DNA of 64,000 bases, taken from assembly GCA_021647405.1 (NCBI GenBank), contig JAKIUU010000005.1, forward strand, positions 1 to 64,000, read 5' to 3'. Both the position numbers and the translations under genes were made by a program. Positions 26,866 through 36,455 of this stretch are shown in pieces; the stretch's first letter is position 1, and every line of letters starts with the position of its first letter. The notes below the pieces were generated by a model that worked only from the letters and a program-made list of their open reading frames with translations, was not told where the DNA came from and did no database searches. The DNA comes from Flavobacteriaceae bacterium. Its GTDB lineage: Bacteria; Bacteroidota; Bacteroidia; Flavobacteriales; Flavobacteriaceae.

Positions 26866-29376
26866 TTATAAGGGGATTGTAATTGTAAAGAAAGTTCCCT
26901 TATTTGGCGCTGTTTTTATATCTATTTTTCCGTTTAATAATTTTACACGACGTTCAATATTTTTAAACCCTGCGCCTTTATTTTCGCGTTTCATTTTATC
27001 AAAATCAATGCCCACGCCATTGTCTTTTACTACAAGTTTTAATTGGTTGTTGTTTATTTTGCTCAAACGCACTTCGGCCTTTGTAGCTCCAGAATGACGG
27101 ATGGTATTTGTGGAGATTTCTTGTGTTATTCTAAAGAGGTTGGTCTTAATTTCTTTACTTATCTCAACTTCTTTGATGTTTTTCGAACTGTAGTTAAAAA
27201 TTATATTTTTGGTGTTGTTATAATCGTCACAAATATGTTCTAAGGCTTTTAACAAGCCATTTTCTTTTAATTGTTTTGACATAAGACCGTGGGCAATACT
27301 ACGTGCCTCATTAATAGCACTTAAATTTAGGGTTTTAATTTTATCAAGATACTCGTGTATTTTACCTTTTGATTGTTTGTTTAGTTTTATCAAAACATCT
27401 ATATACATTGATTCTGCTGATAAAATTTGACTGATACCATCGTGCAGATCTTCGCCAAAACTTTGTTTTTCTACTTCTTGCGCATCAATAAAGGCATGAA
27501 TAAAATTTTGTTCTAACTGGCGTTTTTCAGTAACATCTTTAATAAAAGCACAAAAAATCATTTTATTGGCGCTTTGCCATGTATTAAGCGATAATTCTAT
27601 GGGAAATAACTGTCCGTTTTTTCTTAAACCTTCGGCCCTTCTGTCCTTTTTTTGTGCCGTTTTTCTTTTATTGGATTTGCCAAAGGCTTTTTGATGAAGC
27701 CCAATATATTTTTTAGGTATCAATAAAGAAACAGGTTTGCCTAAAATTTCTTTCTTGGTATAACCAAATATTTTGGTTGCGGCTCTATTCCAGTCAATTA
27801 TTGTGCCTTTGTGATTAACCAATACAATGGCATCATTGGCTGTCTTTATGATGGCCTTGTATTGACTGTCTTTGTCATGCCTCTTGGTTATGTCTAAACC
27901 AATAGCTATATAGGTATTGCCAATACCTTTTGATAGGGTCCACTCAAACCATTTATAATTTCCTTGTTTCGTTTTGAGTTGTCTCCGTGAGGTATCTATA
28001 GAGAATGTTTTATTATCAAAGAAGTGCTCAAGTGCGCTTTTCCGTCTTTTTAAAGCCAAATCAGAATCTGTAAAAGTCTTTTCCCACCACCCATTTCCGA
28101 GTACTTCACGGGGTTCAAATCCCAAGAGTAATTTCACCCCTTTTGAGGCGTACGTAACATCTCCTTTGTTGTTAATAACCAAAACAATAGAATTTATTTT
28201 ATTGAGAATGGCATCAGATTGTCTGATTTTTTCTTCGTAAAATTTGCGCTCAGTAATGTCTTCAACAAGACTTGCAACACCAATAGGTTCTTTATTTTGA
28301 TTGGTTATTAAGGTATTGTACCAATTGCAAAGTATGGTTTTGCCTTGCTTGGTAATATTTATATTTTGGTTTGTGTCATTGCCACCACCCGATTTAATAG
28401 CCTTGCATACAGATTTTATCTTACCCTTTATGCTTTTAGGCACCACCAAGTCTATTATGTTTTTACCCAAGGCTTCTTGCTCGGTATAACCAAAAATCTT
28501 TTCGGCAGCCTTATTCCATTCTTTTACAATAGAATGGATGTCAATATAAATGGCTGCCAAAGGGGTGTTGTTCATGTGTTTTGACAGCAATTGATTTTTT
28601 GTAGAAAGCTCATTTTCTATTTTTTTACGGTCTGTTATATTTCTGCTTATATAAGAAACCCCTACAACAGTGTTTCTTATAGTTATGGGATTAAGCCTGA
28701 TTTCAAAATGGAGTAGTTTGCCTTTGTATTTTGGGCTAAATTCAAAAATAAGGCTTTCTCCCAACAAGGCTTTATTGTATTTAACTTTCCAGAAATCTAA
28801 TACATGTCTGGGAAAGTTTTTGTTAAATATATTATCCCCTTTTTTAAATTCAATATTGTATGATTTGATAAAAGAATCTTTAAAAGATTGGTTTAAAGAA
28901 GTTAAATTAAAATGGGTGTCAACAGCGCAAATAGAATCTGCACTAGACTCCATAATAGATTTAAAATTAGCTTCGGTTCCAAGACTTTCAGCTTTTTCTT
29001 TGTGTGTTTTATAAATTTTTTTGATTTTTTGAGAAAGCTCGTATTGTAAGTTTGGTGTTTTTACAATAAAATCCATAACGCCTAAATTCATGGCTTCTAC
29101 AACAATTTCTATTGACTTGTCAATGGTCAAAAAAACAAAACCATAATCCTTTTTTTTGGCGCCTATCTTTTTTAAAATTTCTAAACCTGTCATGCCTGGC
29201 AGGTGGTTGTCAAGCAGTACCAAATCGGGTTTGATTTTTGGGTTTAACAGATAATTATAAGCCTCAGTTCCTGAACTGATACAGTGTAAATTATACATTT
29301 TATCAGAAAGGGCTTTTTTGATAAAGTACAAGTGGTCTTTATTGTCTTCAACAATAAGTATGTTGTGTTTTTTCAT
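26866..29376 (-). CDS. Receiver-PAS4-histidine kinase
   Basis: An 836-residue soluble protein with a receiver domain first (1-125, phospho-acceptor Asp56 in LVLLDNHLP). Four PAS domains follow (about 133-262, 263-380, 380-500, 500-620; FGYTEQEALGK and FGYTKKEILGK are typical cores). The HisKA_3-type kinase core has His645 (EDLHDGISQ), and a HATPase reaches the C-terminus. No transmembrane segment is seen, so input comes through phosphotransfer to the receiver or through cytoplasmic PAS signals. Its start overlaps the stop of the upstream receiver gene by four bases. The receiver closely resembles that neighbour (both with an HLYFIKK segment), suggesting tandem duplication. Confidence 0.9.
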   Translation of the reverse strand: MKKHNILIVEDNKDHLYFIKKALSDKMYNLHCISSGTEAYNYLLNPKIKPDLVLLDNHLPGMTGLEILKKIGAKKKDYGFVFLTIDKSIEIVVEAMNLGVMDFIVKTPNLQYELSQKIKKIYKTHKEKAESLGTEANFKSIMESSADSICAVDTHFNLTSLNQSFKDSFIKSYNIEFKKGDNIFNKNFPRHVLDFWKVKYNKALLGESLIFEFSPKYKGKLLHFEIRLNPITIRNTVVGVSYISRNITDRKKIENELSTKNQLLSKHMNNTPLAAIYIDIHSIVKEWNKAAEKIFGYTEQEALGKNIIDLVVPKSIKGKIKSVCKAIKSGGGNDTNQNINITKQGKTILCNWYNTLITNQNKEPIGVASLVEDITERKFYEEKIRQSDAILNKINSIVLVINNKGDVTYASKGVKLLLGFEPREVLGNGWWEKTFTDSDLALKRRKSALEHFFDNKTFSIDTSRRQLKTKQGNYKWFEWTLSKGIGNTYIAIGLDITKRHDKDSQYKAIIKTANDAIVLVNHKGTIIDWNRAATKIFGYTKKEILGKPVSLLIPKKYIGLHQKAFGKSNKRKTAQKKDRRAEGLRKNGQLFPIELSLNTWQSANKMIFCAFIKDVTEKRQLEQNFIHAFIDAQEVEKQSFGEDLHDGISQILSAESMYIDVLIKLNKQSKGKIHEYLDKIKTLNLSAINEARSIAHGLMSKQLKENGLLKALEHICDDYNNTKNIIFNYSSKNIKEVEISKEIKTNLFRITQEISTNTIRHSGATKAEVRLSKINNNQLKLVVKDNGVGIDFDKMKRENKGAGFKNIERRVKLLNGKIDIKTAPNKGTFFTITIPL

Positions 29377-29765
29377 TGTGGTTTTTGTTTAAAGACTTCG
29401 GCAGACTTCTTTATTTTTTTTGAAATCACAGTTTCAAAGTCATGATTTTTAACAATAAAGTCTATCGCGCCGTATTTTAGCGCTTTTTCAATGGTTAAAG
29501 CTGCATTATCTACAGAAATAAAGATAATGTGGTAATCATTTTTTTTGTTGCCGAGTTTTTCCAAAATCTCAAAACCACCCATATTTGGCAGGTATTGGTC
29601 AAGTAAAACAATATTGGGCACTATTTTTGGATTTAAAAGATATTGGTAAGCCTCAAGACCATCTGTAATAATGTTAAGTGTGTATTTTTCAGTACCGAGA
29701 CCTTTTTTAATAAAGTAGAGGTGGTCTTTGTTGTCTTCTATGATTAGAATGTTTGCCTTTTTCAT
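29373..29765 (-). CDS. Single-domain response regulator (receiver only)
   Basis: A 130-residue CheY-like receiver with acidic pocket Glu10/Asp11, phospho-acceptor Asp56 (IVLLDQYLP), a Ser at the Thr switch position (FISVDN) and a conserved Lys (IVKNHD). There is no output domain. It is closely related to the N-terminal receiver of the kinase encoded immediately downstream, with which it overlaps by ATGA. It may act as a phosphate shuttle or sink between kinases of the cluster. Confidence 0.9.
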   Translation of the reverse strand: MKKANILIIEDNKDHLYFIKKGLGTEKYTLNIITDGLEAYQYLLNPKIVPNIVLLDQYLPNMGGFEILEKLGNKKNDYHIIFISVDNAALTIEKALKYGAIDFIVKNHDFETVISKKIKKSAEVFKQKPQ

Positions 29766-29783
29766 TTTTAGTTAAGTTAAAAA

Positions 29784-30245
29784 TCAATTTAAAACTTTCT
29801 TTACATCGCTAATAAGACCCCAGTAGCAGCCTAATTTTCTAACTTTTTCTGTAAAGTCGTTAAATTCAATAGGTTTTACGATATAATCATTGGCGCCCAA
29901 GCGCAAAGCTTTAGCAATATCTTCATCTGTTGCTGTTGTTGTAAGTATTACAACGGGTATTTTTTTTAATTTTTTATCAATTTTTATTTCTTTAAGCACT
30001 TCAAAACCATTTTTTATGGGCATTTTAATGTCGAGCAATATTAAAATAGGGCGAAGGTATTTGCTGTTTTTAAACAGCCCTTCTTTTTTTAGAAAGTCGA
30101 GGGCTTCTTGTCCGTTTTTAGCGTGGCAGATTTCGTTTATTATTTTTCCTGATTTTTTAAGGGCTTTTTTAATGAGTCGGGCATGGTCTTCATCATCTTC
30201 AACCATTAAAATGGGGGCGAAAATATTTTGCTTAGAATTTGTCAT
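29784..30245 (-). CDS. Single-domain response regulator, Rcp1-like
   Basis: A 153-residue receiver with acidic pocket VEDDEDH (Glu16/Asp17), phospho-acceptor Asp72 (LILLDIKMP), switch Thr in VILTTT and conserved Lys in YIVKPI. The layout, with an extended helix-4 side and the LLDIKMPIKNG core, matches the Rcp1-type receivers that partner phytochrome-like kinases. It begins two bases after the stop of the membrane kinase encoded upstream, so it is the natural acceptor for that kinase. No DNA-binding domain is present. Confidence 0.9.
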   Translation of the reverse strand: MTNSKQNIFAPILMVEDDEDHARLIKKALKKSGKIINEICHAKNGQEALDFLKKEGLFKNSKYLRPILILLDIKMPIKNGFEVLKEIKIDKKLKKIPVVILTTTATDEDIAKALRLGANDYIVKPIEFNDFTEKVRKLGCYWGLISDVKKVLN

Positions 30246-30247
30246 AA

Positions 30248-31753
30248 TTAAGTTTTTAAAATGTTATTTTCTAAATTAATATGTATGGTTGTACCTTTAT
30301 TAACCCCCTCAGAACTTGCCCAAATACGGCCTTTGTGTTGTCCAATTACTTTTTTACAAAAAGTAAGCCCCATACCTACCCCTTCGGCGTTATTCATTTT
30401 TAGGCGTTCGCCTGGATTAAAAATTTTACCCAATTGGTTTGTTGGAATACCCATGCCATCATCCTTTACAAAGAGGATGCCTTTTAAAAGGCCTATTTCA
30501 ATTTTTTTACCTCCGTAGTTTAGGGCATTGAGTATTAAATTTCTAAAAACACTTTCAATGCGTTGCTTGTCGGCATAAATTTTTGGTAATTTATGAGGTG
30601 TAATTGTTGCCTTGGCTGTTTCTATGGTCAATGAAAGGTCTTTTAAGATTTTGTCAATTATTTCAGAAAGGCTAAATTCTCGATAGGGGTTTGTGTGGGT
30701 ATCTAGTCTTGAAATATCTAAGAGGCTTAAAACCAATTTGTGCATGCGTTGTGCATTTACCTGTATTCTGGTTAAGCAGAATACAGCTTCTTTGTTGAGG
30801 TCATTTTTGTAATCTTCTAAGAGTTCTGTTGTGTAACCCACCATAGATACCAAGGGTATTTGTAAATCATGAGAGGCTATATAAACCATATCCTGTAAAT
30901 TTTTATTGATATCTGTTAAAGCTTTTGTCTTTTCGTCAACTTTTAATTTGAGCTTTGCATTAAAATTTGTTGCTTTTTTATGCGATTCTTCGAGTTCTGC
31001 AACTGCCAATTCAAGCATTCCTTGTTCTGTTCTAGGCAGATTTTTTAAAGGGTCTTCAATATTTATAGTTTTATTTTCTTTAATCTTAAAAATCAATTTA
31101 TTAATGGGTTTTGAAATACTATTTGAAATAACCAATGCGATAAAAAGACTTATCACAGCAATAGTTGTTAGTAATAGCGACAAAAGAGTTTTGCTTTGTT
31201 TGGCTTTTGTTAAATTGTCGGTATAAAGCTGATCTGCTTTTTGCTTTGCAAAATCGATCATAATCTGATTTTTTTTTAACAGGCTTTCTACATAAGCTTC
31301 GCCTTTGGTTCGGGTTATATTAATAGCGGGGGTAAAATTGTTATTCTTAACCAATCCAATAACTTCATTTCTGATGGGCTCCCAGTTTAAATACATTAAT
31401 TCGGCCTTTTTAACGGTGTTTTGATCGCCTAAAAATTTATCGCGGATGATTTTATAATTGTCTTTAATTTTTTTATCATACACCTCAATATTTTTCAGAT
31501 ATTTATTGAATTCGGTTTTATTTTTGGAGAGTACAACATCTTTCATTTCGCGGTGGATGGCGTAAATAGCACTGTTAATTTCTCGCGTGGCATTGCTAAC
31601 TACAAGCGGGTGGTTGTATATTAATTTTAATGTGGTATGGTTCTTTTTAATTTTAATTAGAGAGGATGTATTCAAAAGAACATTGAGTATAATAACAATG
31701 CCAAAGCCGGCTATAAGTCGGGCTCTGAAACTATATTTAGATAAAGAAACCAT
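30248..31753 (-). CDS. Membrane sensor histidine kinase with four-helix-bundle sensor
   Basis: A 501-residue kinase with two transmembrane helices (about 12-30 and 189-210) flanking a helical periplasmic domain of the 4HB_MCP/CHASE3 type (about 35-188). A HAMP-like linker and coiled coil (to about 285) lead to a classical HisKA domain with His295 in SHDLQIPL. The HATPase has NALNYG, DDGMGIP and GVGMGLTFCKKVIGQHKG. The kinase core is of the phytochrome-related type and differs from the HisKA_3 cores of the other kinases here. It is operonic with the Rcp1-like receiver that starts two bases downstream. A 20-bp palindrome lies 79 bases before its start. Confidence 0.9.
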   Translation of the reverse strand: MVSLSKYSFRARLIAGFGIVIILNVLLNTSSLIKIKKNHTTLKLIYNHPLVVSNATREINSAIYAIHREMKDVVLSKNKTEFNKYLKNIEVYDKKIKDNYKIIRDKFLGDQNTVKKAELMYLNWEPIRNEVIGLVKNNNFTPAINITRTKGEAYVESLLKKNQIMIDFAKQKADQLYTDNLTKAKQSKTLLSLLLTTIAVISLFIALVISNSISKPINKLIFKIKENKTINIEDPLKNLPRTEQGMLELAVAELEESHKKATNFNAKLKLKVDEKTKALTDINKNLQDMVYIASHDLQIPLVSMVGYTTELLEDYKNDLNKEAVFCLTRIQVNAQRMHKLVLSLLDISRLDTHTNPYREFSLSEIIDKILKDLSLTIETAKATITPHKLPKIYADKQRIESVFRNLILNALNYGGKKIEIGLLKGILFVKDDGMGIPTNQLGKIFNPGERLKMNNAEGVGMGLTFCKKVIGQHKGRIWASSEGVNKGTTIHINLENNILKT

Positions 31754-31831
31754 AATGTTATTTTTATCTAAGGGGGGGGTGGTTCTAATCTTCAGATTAA
31801 AAGGTAAAGATGCGTATTTATGCGCTTAAAT

Positions 31832-31851
31832 TTTATGACATTTGTCATAAA
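31832..31851. promoter_or_regulatory. 20-bp palindrome upstream of the 4HB kinase
   Basis: TTTATGACATTTGTCATAAA has perfect 9-bp arms around a central TT. It lies in the 137-base gap between two kinase genes, 79 bases upstream of the 4HB-kinase start and 40 bases after the preceding stop. The size and symmetry fit an operator for a dimeric regulator. It lacks the T-run of a terminator. Confidence 0.65.
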
Positions 31852-31890
31852 CGAAACAAGCTCTATTATTGGCTTTTAAATTTTATTCGT

Positions 31891-34800
31891 TTATCTAACA
31901 GTATTTAAAGGTACAATTATTGTGTAACAAGTGCCTTTATTGTGGGCTGATTTAAGTGTTGATTTTCCGTTTAGTAAAGTTACGCGGCGTTCAATATTTT
32001 TTAAGCCAGCCCCTTTATTGTCGCGTTTCATTTTGTCAAAATCAATACCCACACCATCGTCTTTAACAACCAGTTTTAAACTGTCTTTGTCAATCTTACG
32101 CATCACAATAGCCGATTTTTTGGCCAATGAATGCCGTATGGTATTTGTTGATATTTCTTGAATAATTCTAAAAATATTGGTTTTAATTTCTCTGCTAAAA
32201 TCGGCTTCTTTAAGATTGGTATGTTCAAAAGTAAAGTCAATGTTTCTGCTGTGGCTGTAATCTATACAAATATGATTTATGGCTTTAAGCAATCCGTCTT
32301 CTTTTAATTGTTTTGACATCAATCCGTGTGCTATATTTCGCGCATCGTTGGTGGCTTTTAGGTTGAGTTCTCTAATTTTAGAAAGGAATCCTGTTATTTT
32401 TTTGTCGTCTTTTTTATCTAAGCGCATAAGCACATCAATGTACATGGCTTCGGCGGCTAAAATCTGACTGATACCGTCGTGCAAGTCTTCGCCAAAGCTT
32501 TGTTTTTCTTGTTCTTGCGCATCGATAAAAGCATGAATAAAATCGTGTTCTAGTTTTCGTTTATCGGTAATATCTGCTTCAACAGCAATAAAGTGGGTAA
32601 TATTTCCTTTTTTGTCTTTTACAGGGGCTATATTGGCATCAACCAAATAATGCGTCCCTTTTTTGTGTTGGTTGATAAGTTCGCCTTTCCAAACCTTACC
32701 ACTGGTAATGGTTTTCCACAAATCTTCGTAGACCTTGGGCGTTTGTTCTCCTGACTTTAAAATGCGGGGTGTTTTGCCAATAGCCTCTTTAATGCTATAA
32801 CCACTTAAAGCTGTAAAAGCAGGGTTTGCATATTCTATTTCGCCTTTTACATTGGTAACAATAACAGCTTCGGGGCTTTGAATTAAGGCCTGATTTAGGA
32901 GTTTTATTTGTTTGTAGTCGCGTGTTTGTTTGATAACCTGACTGATGTTTGAGGCTATTAATTCGAGCAGGACAACATCTTTTTTAGTATAGGCTTTCTC
33001 ATCGGTATAACTCTGTATCACAATGGCACCAATAACCTCATTGTTTATGATTAAAGGGACTCCCAACCAACATTTTGACGAGGGGCCAAAGCGTTCTATT
33101 TTATTGGCACGTTCTAATTTTTTAAAAACAGCTTCGTTGGCCAACAAAGATTTTTTAGAATCAATAACATACCCTGTTAATGTCTTGCCTTTTGGGAAAT
33201 CAGAATCATCATCTTCTTCGTCAACCATATAAGGTGTACTTACCATACCGGTTATTTTATCATAAAGGGCAATAAAGAAATTTGACGTATTGATAAGTTT
33301 GCCTAATTCTGATTTTATAAAGTTAAAAAGGGCTTCTATAGAGGCTGTTTCGTTTGCTTTTCGGGTGATGTTATAAATAATTTCTTTGGTTTGTTCTTCG
33401 TGGTAGCGTTGGGTAACATCAACCCCAATAAAAATTAAAGAATCACCAATTCCTTTAGATGAAATCCATTGAAATAATTTTTCTTTGCCGTCTTTTGTTT
33501 TTATTTTCCGATGTACTAAATCATCTGTTAATGAAGTGCTGTTAAGAATGTTGTCAAGCACAGCATTGCGCACCCTATTGGCTTCTTCAGGGCTAGAAGT
33601 TGTATTTAACCACCAACCTTGCCCAAGCATTTCTTTTGGGTCATAGCCTAGCAGTGTTTTTACACTTGGCGAGGTATAGGTAACATTGCCCTTTTTATCT
33701 ACTACTTGAATTAATGAATCTATTTGGTTTAAAATAATATCCGATTGTTTTATCCTTTCTTCATTTAATTTGCGTTCTGTTATTTCTTGAATGGTGCCTG
33801 TAATACGGGTACGTATTCTCTTATCGTCATACTCTTTTTTAGCATGCCCCAGTATCCAAATGGTTTTTTTGTCTTTGGGACGAATGATTCGAAACTCTGT
33901 TGAAATTGATTCTAGGCTGCTATCGTCAAGAAGTTCTTGGGCTTGTGAATAATCTTCGGGGTGCACTAAATCTATCCAACCTTGAAGATCTTTCTTATAG
34001 GAAGAGCCAATACCCATAACAGCATCAAATATTTGTGATGTTTCAAATGTATCTGTACTGTCATCAAAAACAAAAGTGCCCAATTGTGTAATTTCTTGCG
34101 CTTCTTGTAATTTTAATTTATTTTTTATGAGTGTTTGTTCAGCAATTTTTTGCTGGGTGATATCTTGAATAGTCCCTACAAAACCAATAGCCACTCCTTC
34201 TTTAAAAACAATTTCGCCCAAACCGTGTACCCACTTAATCGTTTTGCTTTTTTTTGCTATGATGCGGTATTCTCTGTTAAATTTTTCGCCAGTTTTTATA
34301 CAATAGCTTAACATTTTTTGATTGCCTGCCATATCATCAGGATGCACTATAGCCTGCCAATCTTTTGTAAAATCAATTTGAGGGGCTGCCTTAATTTCTG
34401 TTATGTGATTGAATGTTTTTGATACAACAGCCTTTTGCGTGATAAGGTTTAAATTATAACTTCCTAACAGGGCAATTTCTTGTGCCTTTTGCAATTCTAT
34501 TTCGTGTGCCTTTAATGAAATTTCGGTTAATTTACGCTTGCTAATGTCAGATTGTGTGCCAATCATTCGCAGGGGGGTTCCATCAGTATCGCGAGCTAAA
34601 ATTTCACCCCTGTCTAAAATCCATTTGTACGAACCGTCTTTACACAACATGCGGTATTCTGCATTGTAATATTTTGTTTTCTTATTTTTGTGCAACAGAT
34701 AGGCGTTATCTACATACTCTAAATCGTCAGGATGTACCAATTCTCGCCATGCTTTAAGGGTATTTCCAATTTCATGTTCTTGATAACCCAACATGCTTTT

Positions 34801-36291
34801 CCAGCGTTTAGAATAAAAAACGGTATTGTTTTGAAAATCTATATCCCAAATGCCATCAGTTGTACCTTCTAGTGCAAATTGCCATCTTTCTTGGGTTTCG
34901 TTTAGTAATTTTTGTGCTTTTTTACGTTCACTTATATCAATTGCAATTATTAAAAAAGTGTCAACTTCTATATGTTCCCCTTTTTGGATATGCATCTCAA
35001 CAGGGTAGGTCGTTCCATTTTTCCGTTTTTGAAAAGTTTCAAAAACAACTGTTTTTTGATGTGTTAGTATTTTGCTAAGGGACCTTAATTTTTTTTGGGT
35101 CACTTCTGGGGCAAAGTTCTGAATTCCAAGGTTTAAAATATCTTCTCTAGGATACTCTAAATTTGAAACAACACTGTTGTTAATATCAATTATAGCCGAT
35201 GTTTTAAAATTTACAATAAAAATCTCATTTAATGCAGAAGCCATTATTTGGCTAAAACGATTTATTTTTAGAGCGGCTTCTTTTTTTTGAGTGATGTCTT
35301 GAATGGTGCCAAGAACATTTAATAATTTCCCCTTTTTATCTTTTTGTGGTGTCTTAGCCATATGATGTATCCATAGGATTTCGCCATTTTCAGGTTTAAT
35401 GATGCGATATTCAACATCTAAAGGCACAGAAGAATCTGCCCGTCTTTTTTTAAGAACAGAAGTTAAAATTGTGCGGTCATCAGGATGGATGCATTTAATC
35501 CAAGCGTTTAAGTTTAATTTTTCTTCTGCTAACCCTAAAAGGTTTAAAATATATTGAGAGCCTTTGAAAGTATTGGTGTCAAAATTATAGTTGTAATAAC
35601 CTATTTTACCAATTTTTTGCATCTCATTCAGTAAATAATTATTTTCTTTTAACTGCTCTACAAGCTGTTGTTGCTTGTCAAATAACAACAGCTTTTTCTT
35701 GCTGTATTTTTTTAAAATAATCAAGGCAAAAACAACATACAACAGGAAAATTGTTAGCAATATAAATTGAATGGTAAAAAATACGTTTGCTTGATGTAAA
35801 AGATTTTTATTTAAATGACTAAGCCGCTTTAGCAGCGGGTTAAACCCAGTTTTATATTGTAACAAAACGGTTTTTGATAGCGGTTGATTTTCAAGATTTT
35901 TAAGAATTTGTACCCGTTTTAGTATGTTGACAATTGATTGGATATTCTGTTTGTTGTTGTAGGGTATTATTTTATCGTGCCAGTTATTATTTTTTAAAAA
36001 ATTGTTTAAATCAATTTGTACATTATTTAAATGATTGTTTCCTTTTGCAGTACGAATGCCTTTTAAGTCGTTATCAATCCGATCTTTAAAATTTAAATAA
36101 GCAAGAGTGAGTTCCAATCTCACATTGTCTAATAAAGCCATTTTAGGAAGATGAGATTTTCCTATAGAAGTGCTAAACACAACCGAAAACAAGAGAAGAA
36201 TGAAAAGGCATACACCAATGATTGACATAAAAACAGGAATAAATCTGCTTTTATCTCGAGCGATTGGTAAGTTATTTTTTTGCTTAAACAT
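31891..36291 (-). CDS. Giant multi-PAS/GAF membrane histidine kinase
   Basis: A 1466-residue kinase. Two transmembrane helices (about 18-40 and 165-192) enclose a small periplasmic domain. Seven PAS domains follow in tandem, several with PAS_3-type HPDD motifs (IHPDDR, VHPDDL, VHPDDM, VHPEDY). A GAF domain lies between the sixth and seventh PAS (from about IYNITRKANETASIEALFNF to LIASNISQVIKQT). The C-terminus is a HisKA_3-type core with His1271 (EDLHDGISQ) and a HATPase (DDGVGIDFD, GAGLKNIERRV). It is the most upstream gene of the minus-strand signalling cluster. The many PAS domains suggest integration of several signals, but no ligand can be named. Confidence 0.9.
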   Translation of the reverse strand: MFKQKNNLPIARDKSRFIPVFMSIIGVCLFILLLFSVVFSTSIGKSHLPKMALLDNVRLELTLAYLNFKDRIDNDLKGIRTAKGNNHLNNVQIDLNNFLKNNNWHDKIIPYNNKQNIQSIVNILKRVQILKNLENQPLSKTVLLQYKTGFNPLLKRLSHLNKNLLHQANVFFTIQFILLTIFLLYVVFALIILKKYSKKKLLLFDKQQQLVEQLKENNYLLNEMQKIGKIGYYNYNFDTNTFKGSQYILNLLGLAEEKLNLNAWIKCIHPDDRTILTSVLKKRRADSSVPLDVEYRIIKPENGEILWIHHMAKTPQKDKKGKLLNVLGTIQDITQKKEAALKINRFSQIMASALNEIFIVNFKTSAIIDINNSVVSNLEYPREDILNLGIQNFAPEVTQKKLRSLSKILTHQKTVVFETFQKRKNGTTYPVEMHIQKGEHIEVDTFLIIAIDISERKKAQKLLNETQERWQFALEGTTDGIWDIDFQNNTVFYSKRWKSMLGYQEHEIGNTLKAWRELVHPDDLEYVDNAYLLHKNKKTKYYNAEYRMLCKDGSYKWILDRGEILARDTDGTPLRMIGTQSDISKRKLTEISLKAHEIELQKAQEIALLGSYNLNLITQKAVVSKTFNHITEIKAAPQIDFTKDWQAIVHPDDMAGNQKMLSYCIKTGEKFNREYRIIAKKSKTIKWVHGLGEIVFKEGVAIGFVGTIQDITQQKIAEQTLIKNKLKLQEAQEITQLGTFVFDDSTDTFETSQIFDAVMGIGSSYKKDLQGWIDLVHPEDYSQAQELLDDSSLESISTEFRIIRPKDKKTIWILGHAKKEYDDKRIRTRITGTIQEITERKLNEERIKQSDIILNQIDSLIQVVDKKGNVTYTSPSVKTLLGYDPKEMLGQGWWLNTTSSPEEANRVRNAVLDNILNSTSLTDDLVHRKIKTKDGKEKLFQWISSKGIGDSLIFIGVDVTQRYHEEQTKEIIYNITRKANETASIEALFNFIKSELGKLINTSNFFIALYDKITGMVSTPYMVDEEDDDSDFPKGKTLTGYVIDSKKSLLANEAVFKKLERANKIERFGPSSKCWLGVPLIINNEVIGAIVIQSYTDEKAYTKKDVVLLELIASNISQVIKQTRDYKQIKLLNQALIQSPEAVIVTNVKGEIEYANPAFTALSGYSIKEAIGKTPRILKSGEQTPKVYEDLWKTITSGKVWKGELINQHKKGTHYLVDANIAPVKDKKGNITHFIAVEADITDKRKLEHDFIHAFIDAQEQEKQSFGEDLHDGISQILAAEAMYIDVLMRLDKKDDKKITGFLSKIRELNLKATNDARNIAHGLMSKQLKEDGLLKAINHICIDYSHSRNIDFTFEHTNLKEADFSREIKTNIFRIIQEISTNTIRHSLAKKSAIVMRKIDKDSLKLVVKDDGVGIDFDKMKRDNKGAGLKNIERRVTLLNGKSTLKSAHNKGTCYTIIVPLNTVR

Positions 36292-36373
36292 TTGTTTAAA
36301 TTATAGTCACATATTACAAATACCAAGCAAGTATTTAATTTATTTAGGGGAAATAAGGGAAAAAATACCAAGA

Positions 36374-36381
36374 CAAATATA
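36374..36381 (-). promoter_or_regulatory. -7 promoter box for the signalling cluster
   Basis: On the minus strand this reads TATATTTG, an exact match to the Bacteroidetes -7 consensus TAnnTTTG, 82 bases upstream of the giant kinase start. No convincing -33 TTTG was found at the right spacing, so confidence is moderate. Confidence 0.45.
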
Positions 36382-36455
36382 GTATTTTTTTTAAAACATT
36401 GGGTTTATTATGGTTACAATTTAAAATTAGCATAATAATAATTGTAATTTATTTG

